A DNA stretch of 64,000 nucleotides from Gemmata massiliana (GCF_901538265.1 NZ_LR593886.1:8763738-8827737); one strand, 5' to 3'; positions 16,501-24,790 are shown, counted from the first letter of the stretch. Notes: a model not told the origin generated them from the sequence alone. Program-made: numbers and translations.

Positions 16501-17854
16501 TCAGTTCCTTAGCTACCGAGGAGACGTAGACCTTCATTGGCGCGGACGCTGAATCGGTCGGCCGACGAATGGCGCGGGGCGCTCGTTCCCGGTTCGGCGG
16601 CGCTCCCGCGCCGGGGGCGGCAATCGCGGCCAGTCGATCGCGGACCGTCGCCGCGTCCGGTCGTTTCGTGGGATGTTCGGCCAACATGGCCCGGATCAAC
16701 GTGTCGAGGCCCTCCGGGATGTCAACCGACCGGTTGGCTTCCCGCGGGTGTGTGTAGCGGAGTCGGGCAATGTTCTCGTCGGTTTGCGTAATTGTGCCGG
16801 CCCAAAACGGGTGCCGCCCCACGACCAACTCGTAGAGTATGACGCCCAAGGCGAAGACGTCGCTCTTGGCGGAAACGGGCCGCCCGGGTCCCGGTCTCAG
16901 TTGCTCGGGGGCCATGTAGACCCGCGTCCCCGCGATCGACGTTTCCGACGTGATGCGCGGTCGCCCCGCCGCCCGGACCAGTCCAAAATCGCACAGCCGC
17001 ACGCGCCACGGGCTGCTGCTCGGGGGGGAATCGGGCCGCCACTCGAGGAGCAGGTTGCTGGGCTTGAGGTCGCGGTGAATGAACCGTTGGGCGTGGGTGT
17101 GAATGCCGTCGAGTCCGGCGGCCGCCTGACGAATCAGCTCGACGGCCAGGCGGACCGGTACCGCGCACCCGTCGGTCTGGAGGAAGTGGGTGACGAGGTC
17201 TTCCAGGCTCGGCCCGTACACGTACTCCATCTCCAAATAGTCGATCTCGCCGACCTCGGTATGAATGACAGTTTCCGCATTGTAGAACGCCACGACGTGG
17301 TCGTGCCGGATGGCACGTAGGCTGTCGGCCTCGGCCTCAAGGCGCTGACGGCTCTTGGTGAGATCGCCCTCCGGAATGAGGATTTTGAGGGCCCGCGGCC
17401 GATTTTTCTCGATCAGGGTTTTCGTGTTGAATGCCCGGAATACGATTCCCAGTCCGCCGCGACCGACCTCACGGATGACCCGAAACTTGTCGAGCCAACC
17501 GATCTCTCCCCCTGCCCGCGGCGGCGCGAAATACGGGTAAGGGGCCGGCTGGGAGCGGCGACACCCGAACAGGTCCAACAGCGGGGCCGCGGATCGGAGT
17601 GTCGGCCCTGTCGCGAGCGCGGGGAACAACTCGAAGCGCGCGCGCATTTCGGCCGCAACGAGCCGAGGGGCGACGTCCTGGTGCGAAAAGAGGGCGTCCC
17701 CAAAATCCGCCCGATAGGCCTCCGCCGGAATCGGCTGGCCGTTCTGCCACCGCGTGAGCAGGTCCCAGGTAGCCTCGAAGACCATCTGGGCGAGGAGCGG
17801 GTTGGGGAAACGTCCCGACCCGCCTGCGGGCGGCGAATCTTGCGGACCGGGCAT
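13550..17854 (-). CDS. DGR target: Ser/Thr kinase - DUF4062 - NACHT-like NTPase - FGE/C-lectin-like protein
   Basis: A 1434-residue multidomain protein. A Hanks-type kinase covers about residues 120-400: glycine loop VGRGGLG (~133), ALKIL lysine, HRDLKPSN (~261), DFG (~289) and APE (~314), so it looks active. DUF4062 starts at about 440 (KVYVSSVAKELMPFRRAV). A P-loop follows at about 720 (TDAGLGKTRN) with Walker B ITLIVDGLDQT (~796), NACHT/STAND-like. The C-terminus from about 1180 is a formylglycine-generating-enzyme/sulfatase-modifying fold (PSEAQWEYACRAGTETRYWS, NVWEWCTDWY, RVLRGGSW) and carries the variable repeat at 1386-1424. The start is set at ATG 17854, 7 bases after the sigma-factor stop, with GGAG upstream; the longer frame to 18019 overlaps the sigma gene. 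It is probably a sensor-effector conflict protein whose ligand-facing tip is diversified. Confidence 0.93.
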   Translation of the reverse strand: MPGPQDSPPAGGSGRFPNPLLAQMVFEATWDLLTRWQNGQPIPAEAYRADFGDALFSHQDVAPRLVAAEMRARFELFPALATGPTLRSAAPLLDLFGCRRSQPAPYPYFAPPRAGGEIGWLDKFRVIREVGRGGLGIVFRAFNTKTLIEKNRPRALKILIPEGDLTKSRQRLEAEADSLRAIRHDHVVAFYNAETVIHTEVGEIDYLEMEYVYGPSLEDLVTHFLQTDGCAVPVRLAVELIRQAAAGLDGIHTHAQRFIHRDLKPSNLLLEWRPDSPPSSSPWRVRLCDFGLVRAAGRPRITSETSIAGTRVYMAPEQLRPGPGRPVSAKSDVFALGVILYELVVGRHPFWAGTITQTDENIARLRYTHPREANRSVDIPEGLDTLIRAMLAEHPTKRPDAATVRDRLAAIAAPGAGAPPNRERAPRAIRRPTDSASAPMKVYVSSVAKELMPFRRAVVEAIRAASDRYVVFPAQEYTEAFAFPVEECQKWIEQCHVYVGLFGFDYGPILKEDSVSLLEREYRASLDWKLTPLLFMSERPHWDPHSSVEWQALGASPILALRSELKTARAILFSDSREALAAQVLAALSTLLLPEEVASAPDSPGPSDMDWSRRALENYHKKVCARFTFYNEAHPDAPENDPSRQGLPFLTSQQLFTLKPGVDAKEALHPERFRAARLAGDDRSGEPPTPDAQYWEELDREALIASLTGDAKGRRIAFTTDAGLGKTRNLAWLEHECQSRGSGWVFSLLASEALPLHQLVSRRLTERVLAANNTHLDETRAAAILEGARTDGAITLIVDGLDQTKTVGWLKDLLDPTAGWDRCHVVVAGRPFALESHWEDLFTAPIWQYVQVGELNRKQQEQLLGERRFGAVPEEARSILSTPRVLECIRGIDEKELPTLRTVADVYWTAVRYMLVRALRPHPGGKIDREDERRYLQILGALAFAMYAETESDGNGNLRPNLDRILAGDDLLDFLYGPRDGKRSVLERLQPIIPNYDKERFKNDLKTLSTLNAAVSHGWLDSDGLGTNAQPLLWRNASLQEFFAAYWVCRWDASDASLLGAWVVNPHSGENRAFYWLWRYASEMPEDVIWPDRKKSPSDAWVTAMTPLYVAPADKDGLPIRSPEFLYRSWLRPGAEGFVDPMAHSKKGREVRATFLAEFPKILGEAGSERQRIARELTGGGAFIPLIGRPGDTASFMMGSADDPLAQADETPRHEVKLSAFALHRYCVRNIAFELYDPGHRNVRWATGEQHPLVAATGSGADDRCPAVNVSWYDAWCFAQWLGAIEIGGKRYRVALPSEAQWEYACRAGTETRYWSGSEEADLASVARYRKNSDNRTHAVDEDRSRNPWGVFQIHGNVWEWCTDWYLASFYSSKEDSFQDPVNFAPASARVLRGGSWYSFGWLCRSAYRGRSEPGDRSRRIGFRLAAVPVVGAE
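13583..13697 (-). repeat. DGR variable repeat (VR)
   Basis: 115 nt at the 3' end of the target gene, colinear with the template at 11788-11902. Twelve codons differ; the template-to-target residues in order are N-Y, N-S, D-F, R-W, N-L, N-Y, N-G, T-S, D-G, N-S, Q-R and N-R. The flank shared at the stop-codon end (ATCGGGTTCCGG) is unmutated and is the expected initiation-of-homing region. The variable residues sit in the C-terminal lectin-like loop region after VLRGGSW, the standard DGR location. Confidence 0.95.
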
Positions 17855-17861
17855 GGAAGGA

Positions 17862-18488
17862 TCACTCCGACTCGTCTTGGTTCGATTTCTGGAACTGCTC
17901 ACGCAGCGCTGCGAATCGACGCTGCATCGGTCGTTCCCATTCCTTGCCGATCTCCCCCCAACTTTTGCCCGCCATTCGCGCTTCTGCAACGGCGCGCTCT
18001 TCCGGCGACAATTGCTCAAGGATCAGGCGCACCAAGTCGCGGTCGTCCACGGACTCTTCGGGACCGGGGTTCGGATCGGTCAGGATCGCGGCGAGGGCGT
18101 CCATCGGCACCACTTTGGGACCGGCGGGTTCGGTGCTGCCGGTTACGTCCGGTGCTCCCGATTTTTTCGGCAGTCGCCGGCTCCGATCGATAACCAGGCG
18201 GGTGGCCACGGTGATGAGCCATCCCAAGCCGTTGTCAATTTGATCCCTCGAGGGCGGCCCGGAATCGGCGGCCGGAGCCTTTCGAGCCTCACGGACGAGC
18301 CGGGCGTGGACGGATTGCAGGATGTCGTTCGTCGTGATGAACGGGCGCAGTGCGTTGCCCGGTTCCAGGGCGAAGCGGATCGCCGCGAGCACCAGCGGTT
18401 CGTGGTCGCGAATCAATTCGCCGATGGCGTCCTCGTCGCCCGCGCGAATGCGATTGATCAACGCCGTCAGCCCATCGGTCGAATTCAT
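17862..18488 (-). CDS. ECF-type RNA polymerase sigma factor
   Basis: A 208-residue protein with sigma region 2 (INRIRAGDEDAIGELIRDHE, LGWLITVATRLVIDRSRR) and region 4 (LSPEERAVAEARMAGKSWGE). It lacks a long extension and matches the planctomycete ECF groups often encoded beside Ser/Thr kinases. The start at ATG 18488 has GGAG 7-8 bases upstream; an in-frame start at 18512 lacks one. It ends 7 bases before the kinase-NACHT target gene, so the two form an operon. The sigma factor may drive the DGR locus or be controlled by the kinase. Confidence 0.9.
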   Translation of the reverse strand: MNSTDGLTALINRIRAGDEDAIGELIRDHEPLVLAAIRFALEPGNALRPFITTNDILQSVHARLVREARKAPAADSGPPSRDQIDNGLGWLITVATRLVIDRSRRLPKKSGAPDVTGSTEPAGPKVVPMDALAAILTDPNPGPEESVDDRDLVRLILEQLSPEERAVAEARMAGKSWGEIGKEWERPMQRRFAALREQFQKSNQDESE

Positions 18489-18678
18489 TGGGGTGCTCCG
18501 TGCGGACGCCACCGCTCCGGGGTTCCAGTCACTGTGGCTCGATTTCCCCGAGCGGTCGCGCCCGCAATGACCAGACGGATCATTTCCGGGGTGCCGACAG
18601 AAAACGGAAAAATTGCCGTCGCCCGTACTCGCCTGGCGCGTCCACCGCGATGGTAACGAATCGTTAACTAGTTGGCAT

Positions 18679-18684
18679 TATAAT
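18679..18684 (+). promoter_or_regulatory. Candidate -10 element
   Basis: A consensus TATAAT lies in the gap between the divergent sigma-factor and LRR genes. The -35 region at about 18656 (TGGTAA/GTAACG) is weak. Transcription would begin near 18691, which argues that the downstream gene starts at 18720 rather than 18690. Confidence 0.35.
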
Positions 18685-18719
18685 GAATCATGTTCGGAAC
18701 CAGATTGTGTCAAATTTTC

Positions 18720-19523
18720 ATGCTCTCCAAACTTCAACCCCCACTCGATCCCGAGGAAGCCGCTCTCATCCGCGCGATCGTTGCCGATCCCGACGACGAC
18801 ACCCCGCGCCTCGTGTACGCCGACTGGCTCGATGAACACGCCCGGCCCGACCGCGCCCGCTTGATCCGCGTCCAGTGCGCGCTCGAAAGCCTCAAGACCG
18901 AAGAGCGGACCCTGCTGGAGAAGTTCGGCGCGCAGTGGATCAAAGAGGCTTACGGGCGGTGCGGCGAAGATCACCGATTTCATCGGGGGTTTCCGGAAGA
19001 AGTCACAATGAGGTTCAGCACCTTCCTGGACCACCACGCGACTCTAAACGATTACACGCCGCTGCGCTACCTGCGACTTCAGGGGCGACTGACGGACAAC
19101 ATGGACGACGACCTCGCGACACTGTCCCGCCTCCCGGCGTTACAGCAAGTTCGCTCGTTGGAATTCGACGAGCCGGGCGTCGCCTTGCCGCACTCGAATT
19201 ACGGCCCGAAGGGGGTCGAAGCACTGGCAGCGTCGCCGTATCTCAAAGGGTTACAACAGCTCCGCCTTCATTCGTCACAAATTGGAGCGGTCGGGGCGCA
19301 GATCATCGCCAACGCGCCGACGTTTCACAACCTGACGCATTTGACCCTGACGGACCGGCGGTTGTGCCCACCGGATTTCGACGCCGTGGCGTTTCTTCGC
19401 TCGGCAAGTTTGAATCGCCTGAAAGAAGTTCAACTGGGCGAGCAGCAATACGGCGAGCACGCGCTGAGCTACATTCGCTCGGCCCCGAACCCGTCCGGAC
19501 CTGACGCCGGCCCGACGCCCTGA
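18720..19523 (+). CDS. TIGR02996 domain / leucine-rich repeat protein
   Basis: A 267-residue protein. The N-terminus (ALIRAIVADPDDDTPRLVYA, then DWLDEHARPDRARLIRVQ) is the TIGR02996 repeat-companion domain common in Gemmata-like planctomycetes and myxobacteria. The rest carries irregular leucine-rich repeats (LRYLRLQGRL, LQQLRLHSSQIG, LTHLTLTDRRL). Such proteins are presumed protein-binding scaffolds. The ATG at 18720 is chosen over 18690 because of the -10 box at 18679. It is divergent from the DGR operon and has no close partner. Confidence 0.85.
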   Translation: MLSKLQPPLDPEEAALIRAIVADPDDDTPRLVYADWLDEHARPDRARLIRVQCALESLKTEERTLLEKFGAQWIKEAYGRCGEDHRFHRGFPEEVTMRFSTFLDHHATLNDYTPLRYLRLQGRLTDNMDDDLATLSRLPALQQVRSLEFDEPGVALPHSNYGPKGVEALAASPYLKGLQQLRLHSSQIGAVGAQIIANAPTFHNLTHLTLTDRRLCPPDFDAVAFLRSASLNRLKEVQLGEQQYGEHALSYIRSAPNPSGPDAGPTP

Positions 19524-19750
19524 AACTGGCAAAAACAGGGATCCTTCGATCATGCAGACGGGCAGCGCCCGAGTTCGAAGTGTGGTTGCTGAATCACGTC
19601 ATCCCGTCGATCCGACGGTCCATCTGCACCACAGTTCTTGCGAGTCGTTCCAGTAAGTGGATTTCACAACGCTGATGCGGATGCTCTAGCGTACTCCATC
19701 GGGGCCGGCCAGCCCCGTCCGACGACGTCTTGGGCGTAGCGGGCGTAGTA

Positions 19751-20164
19751 TCATTTCGTGATGATCTCGATCCGGTTAACCACAACGGCATCCGCGGGCT
19801 TCAAAGCGGCGTGCAGTTCATCAACCTCACCAATCCACGACACTCGGTACCGGTGGATCCCGTCCAACAAGGTGACGCCTGAACTCGACGGGCGTGCCAA
19901 GTTGCGTCCCCGAGCCGTCACCACGGCTCCGAGGAACCGGAGTGTTAAACCTTCAGACGGGTCGAACGAGACGCGCTCCAGTAGCGCGTACGGGAGCGCC
20001 TCCCGATTCCCGTTGCGGAACCGCAGGTCGAGCATCAGGGCACGCTCCTTGACCCCGCGCAACAGCCCGAACGCCCCGCAGTCCTCGCACGCGTCCGGGT
20101 CGTCCTCGGGGGGAATCGTGCGGTGTCCCTGGATTCGCTCGTGGAGCAATGAGGTGGTGCTCAC
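19751..20164 (-). CDS. Hypothetical protein coupled to the relaxase gene
   Basis: A 137-residue protein. Its GTG start at 20164 overlaps the relaxase TGA in a GTGA arrangement, so translation is coupled. A CxxC pair near the N-terminus (CEDCGAFG) and the segment HRYRVSWIGEVDELHAALKP are the only notable features. No family recognised. Position suggests an accessory mobilisation or regulatory role; this is inference. Confidence 0.65.
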   Translation of the reverse strand: MSTTSLLHERIQGHRTIPPEDDPDACEDCGAFGLLRGVKERALMLDLRFRNGNREALPYALLERVSFDPSEGLTLRFLGAVVTARGRNLARPSSSGVTLLDGIHRYRVSWIGEVDELHAALKPADAVVVNRIEIITK

Positions 20165-22806
20165 GCTCGGCCCTCCCGGTACTCGCGGTCGGGACGCGCG
20201 GGCTGCGGTCGGTGCCCCCGAAATCGGTTCAGTAACCGTACCAACCGGGCGCGCATGCGCAGTTGTTCTCGGTGCGCCTCGACTCCGACCAGTTCAGTTG
20301 CGCTAAGCCGGTCGGCGCTGTGCCCGATCGCCTCGCGAAGCGCCTCTTTGTCGTCGGTGTATACGGTCACCTGCTGCCGTGCTCGCGACGCCGAAACGTA
20401 GAACTGCTCACGCGACGCGGCCGCACCTGACCGGCTCGACTGGGCGACCAGCACCCGGTCCACTGTCTTCCCCTGCGACGCGTACGAAGTTGTCACATAC
20501 CCGTGGCTCAGGTGCCCGTAGTCCCGATCCACGATCCATCCGTTGTCGAGTCGGATGTCTCCGGCCCGGGTGAATCCTGAAACCGTGAACAGACCTCCAT
20601 TCTCGATCTTGTGACCATCTTTAGTCTTTCCGCCTTTCGTGACCCGTACCCGATCCCCGGGAGCCAGGATCAGTTCGCTCGGGCGGAACACCTGGAACCG
20701 GGCCGCCTGATCGAGCGGGACCGAAATGCCGGGTTCCACAACGACCCGCTGGCCCAGGGCAAACCCCTTAGCGTTCTGGTGGAACTGAAGCACGTCCCCG
20801 GTTCGGTACGAGTTCGCTTGCGTGCGCTCGGCCTCGGTCAATTCGACCCGGGTCAGGGTCGCGATCGCTCGCTCTTCGGTGCCGAGTTTCCCGGCCGCCT
20901 TGAGTGCCGTGCGGATCGCGCCGGTGGCCTCGGCCCCTTCTGCATGCGTCGGCGAAACTACCAGAGCGCTCTTCCTGCTCGCCACCGCGGCTACGTAGTC
21001 TGCCGCCAGTTGTGTGTACCGGTCCGCGTCGGCAATTTCCCTCACCCACCCGAGTCGATCGAGCGCGTCAAACCCTTCGGCTGCACGTCCTTCGGACAGC
21101 AACTCGACCGCACGCCGGTACGCGCCCTTCTGGCGCTGTACCTCTTTGACCTCGGCCACCGCGAGCCCGGCCTGCTCCTCCAGAACCTTGAGCACCGCGC
21201 CCCGCGCGACCGAGCCGTGCTGCTTGCGATCGCCCGAGAGCACCACCCGGCACGCGAGCCGGTCGGCCAGCGTAAACACGCCGCGCATCGCGGTCGCGCC
21301 CAGGAGCCCGGCCTCGTCGATCCACAGCACCTGCCCCCGAGCCCGCTCTTGTAACTCGGTATCCACGAGCAGTCGCGCCACCGTGTCGGCCCCGGTGAAC
21401 CCTTCTTTCCGGAGCACCCCGCGGCTCGCGTCGGCAGACGGGGCGAACGTGAGTACCCGGGTGCCCGCGCGCTCGATCGCTTCGACCGCCTCCTGCATGA
21501 GGGTTGTTTTACCGGTCCCCGCTGCACCCCGGATCAACATCACTCGATCAGGAGAGCTCAATACGTGCCGCACCGCGGCCTTTTGCCCCGCGTTGAGCCA
21601 GCCGCGCCGGGGGACCGCGTCGCCCCGGCCGAGCGGCGCGCATCGGCCCCGCCCATCGCGCGCGAACGCAATCAACTGTTCCTCTTCGACCAGAACCGCG
21701 CGCGTGGTCGCCAGGCGCCGCCCGTCGAGCTCGCGCACCAACACGTCCGAATCCCGGACCGCACGTTCGGCGTCTGCGAGCGTGAACCGCCCGAGCCCGG
21801 CCCGGAGCGTTTCGGCCAGGAGCTCGCGCTCGGACACGACCGAGCGGCGCTCGAACAGGTGCCGGCACGCGAACGCGAGCGCGGCCCGGGGCTCGAGACC
21901 CGCGGCGGGTTCCGGCTTTACCGGGGGCGGCAGAGGTCGTAGCGCGGCGCGCTCGTGCGAGTCGAGGCGATCGAACCAGAGGGCGCGCAATTCGTCCATG
22001 CTCAAGTGCTCGGCCTTACCCCGGCGGGTCTTTGCCCCGAGTTCCGCCTTCGCGTCCGGGTCTGTGATCCCGCGCGCCGCGGCCAGGTCCTCGATCTGCT
22101 TGGTGCGACGCGAGAACTTGTCGAGCGTCGCCCGGTCGAAACCCCGGACCTCCCACCCCTCGGGCGTTTGTTCCAGCGGGACCCCGAGCGCGCGGAGCCG
22201 GGACGTGAGCTCGGTGTGGAACACAGCCTGGTAAAACGGTGCGTCGCGCTTGAGGTTGCGGAACTGCCCCGCCTTCCACTGGCCCTCGGCCCGGTCGAAC
22301 GTCATATTCTGCACAAAACAATGGCTATGCAGGTGCGGATCAGGAACCCCGCCGATGGGCCGGGCCGTGAAGTGATCGAACCGGGCCCAGACGAGCTCCC
22401 CGGTGGTCCGGTCCTGGTACGTGTACCCCTTGCGCACTCGGGTTTGGGCGTCCGTCTCGATGAGGTCCATCGTAGCGTCGACCGACTCCTGGAACGCGCG
22501 CAGAAGATTCGGGTCGTCAGTCAGCGCGTGCAGGACCGATAGGGATTTAGGGGCATGAAAATTGAAATCGTACCCGATTGTGCGGTTGGCTCGGGTGCTC
22601 GCGGTAATACGTTCGCCCGAACTCGGATCCCGGTTCTCGCACAGGGCGGCGAATTGTTCTTTCTCAACAATACCACTGAGCCCGAGGCGCTCGGCCCCCT
22701 TTCCGCGCCACACGCCCGGGTGCTCCTGGTCCCCGGTGTAGTAGTCCGAATGGCTGTAGTAGCTCTGGGCCTGGGCGGCGGAACGGGTGGGGACGATGCG
22801 GAGCAT
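20161..22806 (-). CDS. MobF-family conjugative relaxase-helicase (TraI/TrwC-like)
   Basis: An 881-residue protein. N-terminal relaxase: tyrosine cluster SYYSHSDYYTGD near residues 16-27 and the metal-binding three-His motif PDPHLHSHCF at about residue 157. It continues into a RecD-like helicase with Walker A GAAGTGKTT (~432), Walker B VLWIDEAGLLG and the late motif GYVTTSYASQGKTVDRVLV. MobF proteins nick oriT, stay linked to the strand and unwind it for transfer. The C-terminus is shorter than F-plasmid TraI. With the coupling ATPase at 7-8.6 kb it shows the region was built for conjugal transfer. No secretion-channel genes are in the window. Confidence 0.95.
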   Translation of the reverse strand: MLRIVPTRSAAQAQSYYSHSDYYTGDQEHPGVWRGKGAERLGLSGIVEKEQFAALCENRDPSSGERITASTRANRTIGYDFNFHAPKSLSVLHALTDDPNLLRAFQESVDATMDLIETDAQTRVRKGYTYQDRTTGELVWARFDHFTARPIGGVPDPHLHSHCFVQNMTFDRAEGQWKAGQFRNLKRDAPFYQAVFHTELTSRLRALGVPLEQTPEGWEVRGFDRATLDKFSRRTKQIEDLAAARGITDPDAKAELGAKTRRGKAEHLSMDELRALWFDRLDSHERAALRPLPPPVKPEPAAGLEPRAALAFACRHLFERRSVVSERELLAETLRAGLGRFTLADAERAVRDSDVLVRELDGRRLATTRAVLVEEEQLIAFARDGRGRCAPLGRGDAVPRRGWLNAGQKAAVRHVLSSPDRVMLIRGAAGTGKTTLMQEAVEAIERAGTRVLTFAPSADASRGVLRKEGFTGADTVARLLVDTELQERARGQVLWIDEAGLLGATAMRGVFTLADRLACRVVLSGDRKQHGSVARGAVLKVLEEQAGLAVAEVKEVQRQKGAYRRAVELLSEGRAAEGFDALDRLGWVREIADADRYTQLAADYVAAVASRKSALVVSPTHAEGAEATGAIRTALKAAGKLGTEERAIATLTRVELTEAERTQANSYRTGDVLQFHQNAKGFALGQRVVVEPGISVPLDQAARFQVFRPSELILAPGDRVRVTKGGKTKDGHKIENGGLFTVSGFTRAGDIRLDNGWIVDRDYGHLSHGYVTTSYASQGKTVDRVLVAQSSRSGAAASREQFYVSASRARQQVTVYTDDKEALREAIGHSADRLSATELVGVEAHREQLRMRARLVRLLNRFRGHRPQPARPDREYREGRA

Positions 22807-22923
22807 GGCGCGACCCTAGGGCCCGGGTGTGACGATCCGGTTAACGGGGTGCGGACGCACCCGTCCCACTTTAAGATGCCCTCGAAAGGGGTAGATTTTG
22901 TCCGGTTGCAAGAACTGTTGCCT

Positions 22924-22978
22924 CGCCGGGCACCGGGCGCACCAGCCGGTGCGAGGGGCGTGCGCCCGGTACCCGGCG
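22924..22978. promoter_or_regulatory. Large inverted repeat upstream of relaxase (oriT candidate)
   Basis: Arms 22924-22942 and 22960-22978 pair over 19 bp with one mismatch and a 17-nt spacer. It lies 120 bases upstream of the relaxase start in a 340-base gene-free gap. Transfer origins often carry such repeats next to the relaxase gene; no nic site could be recognised, so this is inference. Confidence 0.4.
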
Positions 22979-23147
22979 GTTCCAAACCGGTGAGCACGAA
23001 GTCGGAGGTGCCGCTTGTTCGCAAGTACGGCCCGAAATGGTCGAGCGGTCCGGTGCGCGACGTGCTTGACCGGAACATTGTTCTGCGCTACGGTCGGCTC
23101 ACGCATGGGCAATGAAGCCCGGTGAAGGAGCGCAAAGGCAAAGAGAC

Positions 23148-23681
23148 ATGACGGAAGAGTTGAAAACTAAGGTGTGCAAGACCTGCGAGACAGAGAAGCC
23201 GCTCTCCGAGTTCAGCGGATGCGGGTTTACTCGCGACCGCCGTCAGCCGAACTGCAAGCCTTGCCACGAGAGACGAATGCGGGCGGGGAGGGTGGCGGGC
23301 GCGGCAAAGCGCGAAATTCTGGCTTCCGCGCATTCGGAAACGTCGGTTACCGATGCCCGTGTGGGCTGCGAGCCGGTACCCATTCCTTACCCCGGGTTTG
23401 AGGAGATACCCAAAGGAATGTGCGATGGGCGAGTGATGGCAAAGGCCCTGGCCAATCACGCGGTCATGACTCTGAACGCCCGTCCCGATCACCCCAACCG
23501 AGCGCGGATTGCGGACGCGATTCAAAATCAATCGCAGATCGCAGACATGGACGATGAACAGTACCTGAGCCATCAACTGTATGAGGCCAATCCCGTGCAC
23601 AAACTCACTCAGGATGAAAAGTTACAGTGTATTCGCGCACTTCCCCTGGATATCGTGAGAAAGCTCTTTCCGCATGTCTGA
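23148..23681 (+). CDS. Small zinc-finger protein
   Basis: A 177-residue protein from ATG 23148. The N-terminus carries two Cys pairs (VCKTCETEKPLSEFSGCG and NCKPCHERRMRAG) like the zinc ribbon of endonuclease-VII/HNH proteins, but no HNH core follows. The C-terminal half (MAKALANHAVMTLN, then ARIADAIQNQSQIADMDDEQ) is helical. Divergent from the relaxase. It could be a DNA-binding accessory factor; function not established. Confidence 0.6.
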   Translation: MTEELKTKVCKTCETEKPLSEFSGCGFTRDRRQPNCKPCHERRMRAGRVAGAAKREILASAHSETSVTDARVGCEPVPIPYPGFEEIPKGMCDGRVMAKALANHAVMTLNARPDHPNRARIADAIQNQSQIADMDDEQYLSHQLYEANPVHKLTQDEKLQCIRALPLDIVRKLFPHV

Positions 23682-23931
23682 CCGCACGGACACACCATAC
23701 GGCGGCATGACCCCGGTCGAGCTCCGCACGTTTGGGGAGCGGCTCTACGGCACCGAATGGCAGACCCCACTCGCGCGGGCCTTGCCCGTCTCGACACGCG
23801 CGATCCGCTACTGGCTGTCCGGGGAGAGGAAGATCCGAGAGGTGATCGCGCGGCGGATCCAGTCGCTCCGGGCCGAACCCCACGGGGACAGACGAATAGA
23901 AAAGAACGAAGCTCCGACCACGCCCCGTTGA
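23674..23931 (+). CDS. Small helix-turn-helix protein
   Basis: An 85-residue protein whose centre (LARALPVSTRAIRYWLSGER) reads as a helix-turn-helix recognition unit, followed by a basic helix KIREVIARRIQSLRAEP. The ATG at 23674 overlaps the end of the zinc-finger gene by 8 bases, so the two are one transcription unit. Probably a DNA-binding regulator of the mobility region. Confidence 0.65.
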   Translation: MSDRTDTPYGGMTPVELRTFGERLYGTEWQTPLARALPVSTRAIRYWLSGERKIREVIARRIQSLRAEPHGDRRIEKNEAPTTPR

Positions 23932-24538
23932 CCTCGTTCACCGCCACGTGTCCGTGCTACGGGATCGATTCCGGGTCGGACGTGCTCGCGCGGCTCCTGG
24001 AGACCCCAAGCGCCTCGCTGGGTTCTCCAGTGGTCCGAAATCGGGCGCATCGCGACCTGCACTTCACCGAGCGCTTCAGTTTTGCGAACCGATCTTGATA
24101 AGGGCGATGGACTGGATTCGTTCGCGACTTGCGAACGGTTGATCGCGCGGGCGTTCTCTTAGCCGATCGGATCGATTTGGGTGAGTGAACAGAACCGTGC
24201 CCGCTCCTTCGCTTGGATGTTTAGCGAGTACCCGATCCGTTACACCGCCTAGTGCCACCACCTCGCCCCGTCCCTGGTCGAGATTCCAGCCACCCGGACA
24301 GCATGATGTCAGGCCGGCTTGCCAGCTTGCCGGCTTGCTGGCATGACGGCCGGCCGGCTTCGGTCAGCGGGACGGAACCCAATTAGCGGGTGATAAAGGA
24401 CGTTATCGTTCCCAACTTAATATGCGGCAGAGTCAGGACCGCGCCACGCTCGCGCCGTCCGGGATGCGAAAATACTTGACAGATTCGGGATTTTTGTGGC
24501 AATCTAATTTCCGCCACATCAATCCGTTCGGCACGCCA
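23932..24538. other. Gene-free stretch with octamer repeats
   Basis: No protein-like frame was seen. The only clear structure is the GCCGGCTT repeat cluster at 24313-24360, with a candidate TTGACA near 24476 that could serve the toxin-antitoxin pair downstream. Confidence 0.5.
24313..24360. repeat. Imperfect tandem octamer repeats
   Basis: GCCGGCTT, GCCAGCTT, GCCGGCTT and GCTGGCAT occur back to back, followed by a GGCCGGCCGGC palindrome and one more GCCGGCTT. The block lies in a gene-free gap upstream of the toxin-antitoxin genes. Confidence 0.7.
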
Positions 24539-24790
24539 ATGACCCATTACACTCATATCCGACTCGGCGAGGACCGCCGTGTCACCATACCCGCCAAAGT
24601 CTGCACCCGGCTCGGCCTTGTCGCGGGCGAACCCCTCGTCTTGGAAGAGGATCACGGCACACTCCGCCTGATCCCGTGCGACCACCTGCTCCGCGACGTT
24701 CAAGCCGCATTCGCCCCGTACCACACCCCAGGCGAATGCCTCGTCGACGAACTCATCGCCGAGCGCCGTGCCGAGGCTGCTCGTGAGTAG
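24539..24790 (+). CDS. AbrB/MazE-type antitoxin
   Basis: An 83-residue protein. The N-terminus (YTHIRLGEDRRVTIPAKVCT, then RLGLVAGEPL) is the swapped-hairpin AbrB/SpoVT DNA-binding fold, and the acidic C-terminus (ECLVDELIAERRAEAARE) is the expected toxin-binding tail. ATG 24539 is chosen because the AbrB fold begins there; the frame extends upstream without protein character. It should repress its own operon and neutralise the PIN protein that overlaps its 3' end by 8 bases. Confidence 0.88.
   Translation: MTHYTHIRLGEDRRVTIPAKVCTRLGLVAGEPLVLEEDHGTLRLIPCDHLLRDVQAAFAPYHTPGECLVDELIAERRAEAARE

Noticed and set aside
17855-18019. N-terminal extension of the kinase-NACHT protein
   Set aside because: It overlaps the sigma-factor gene and has no family features; ATG 17854 has a ribosome site and follows the sigma stop by 7 bases.
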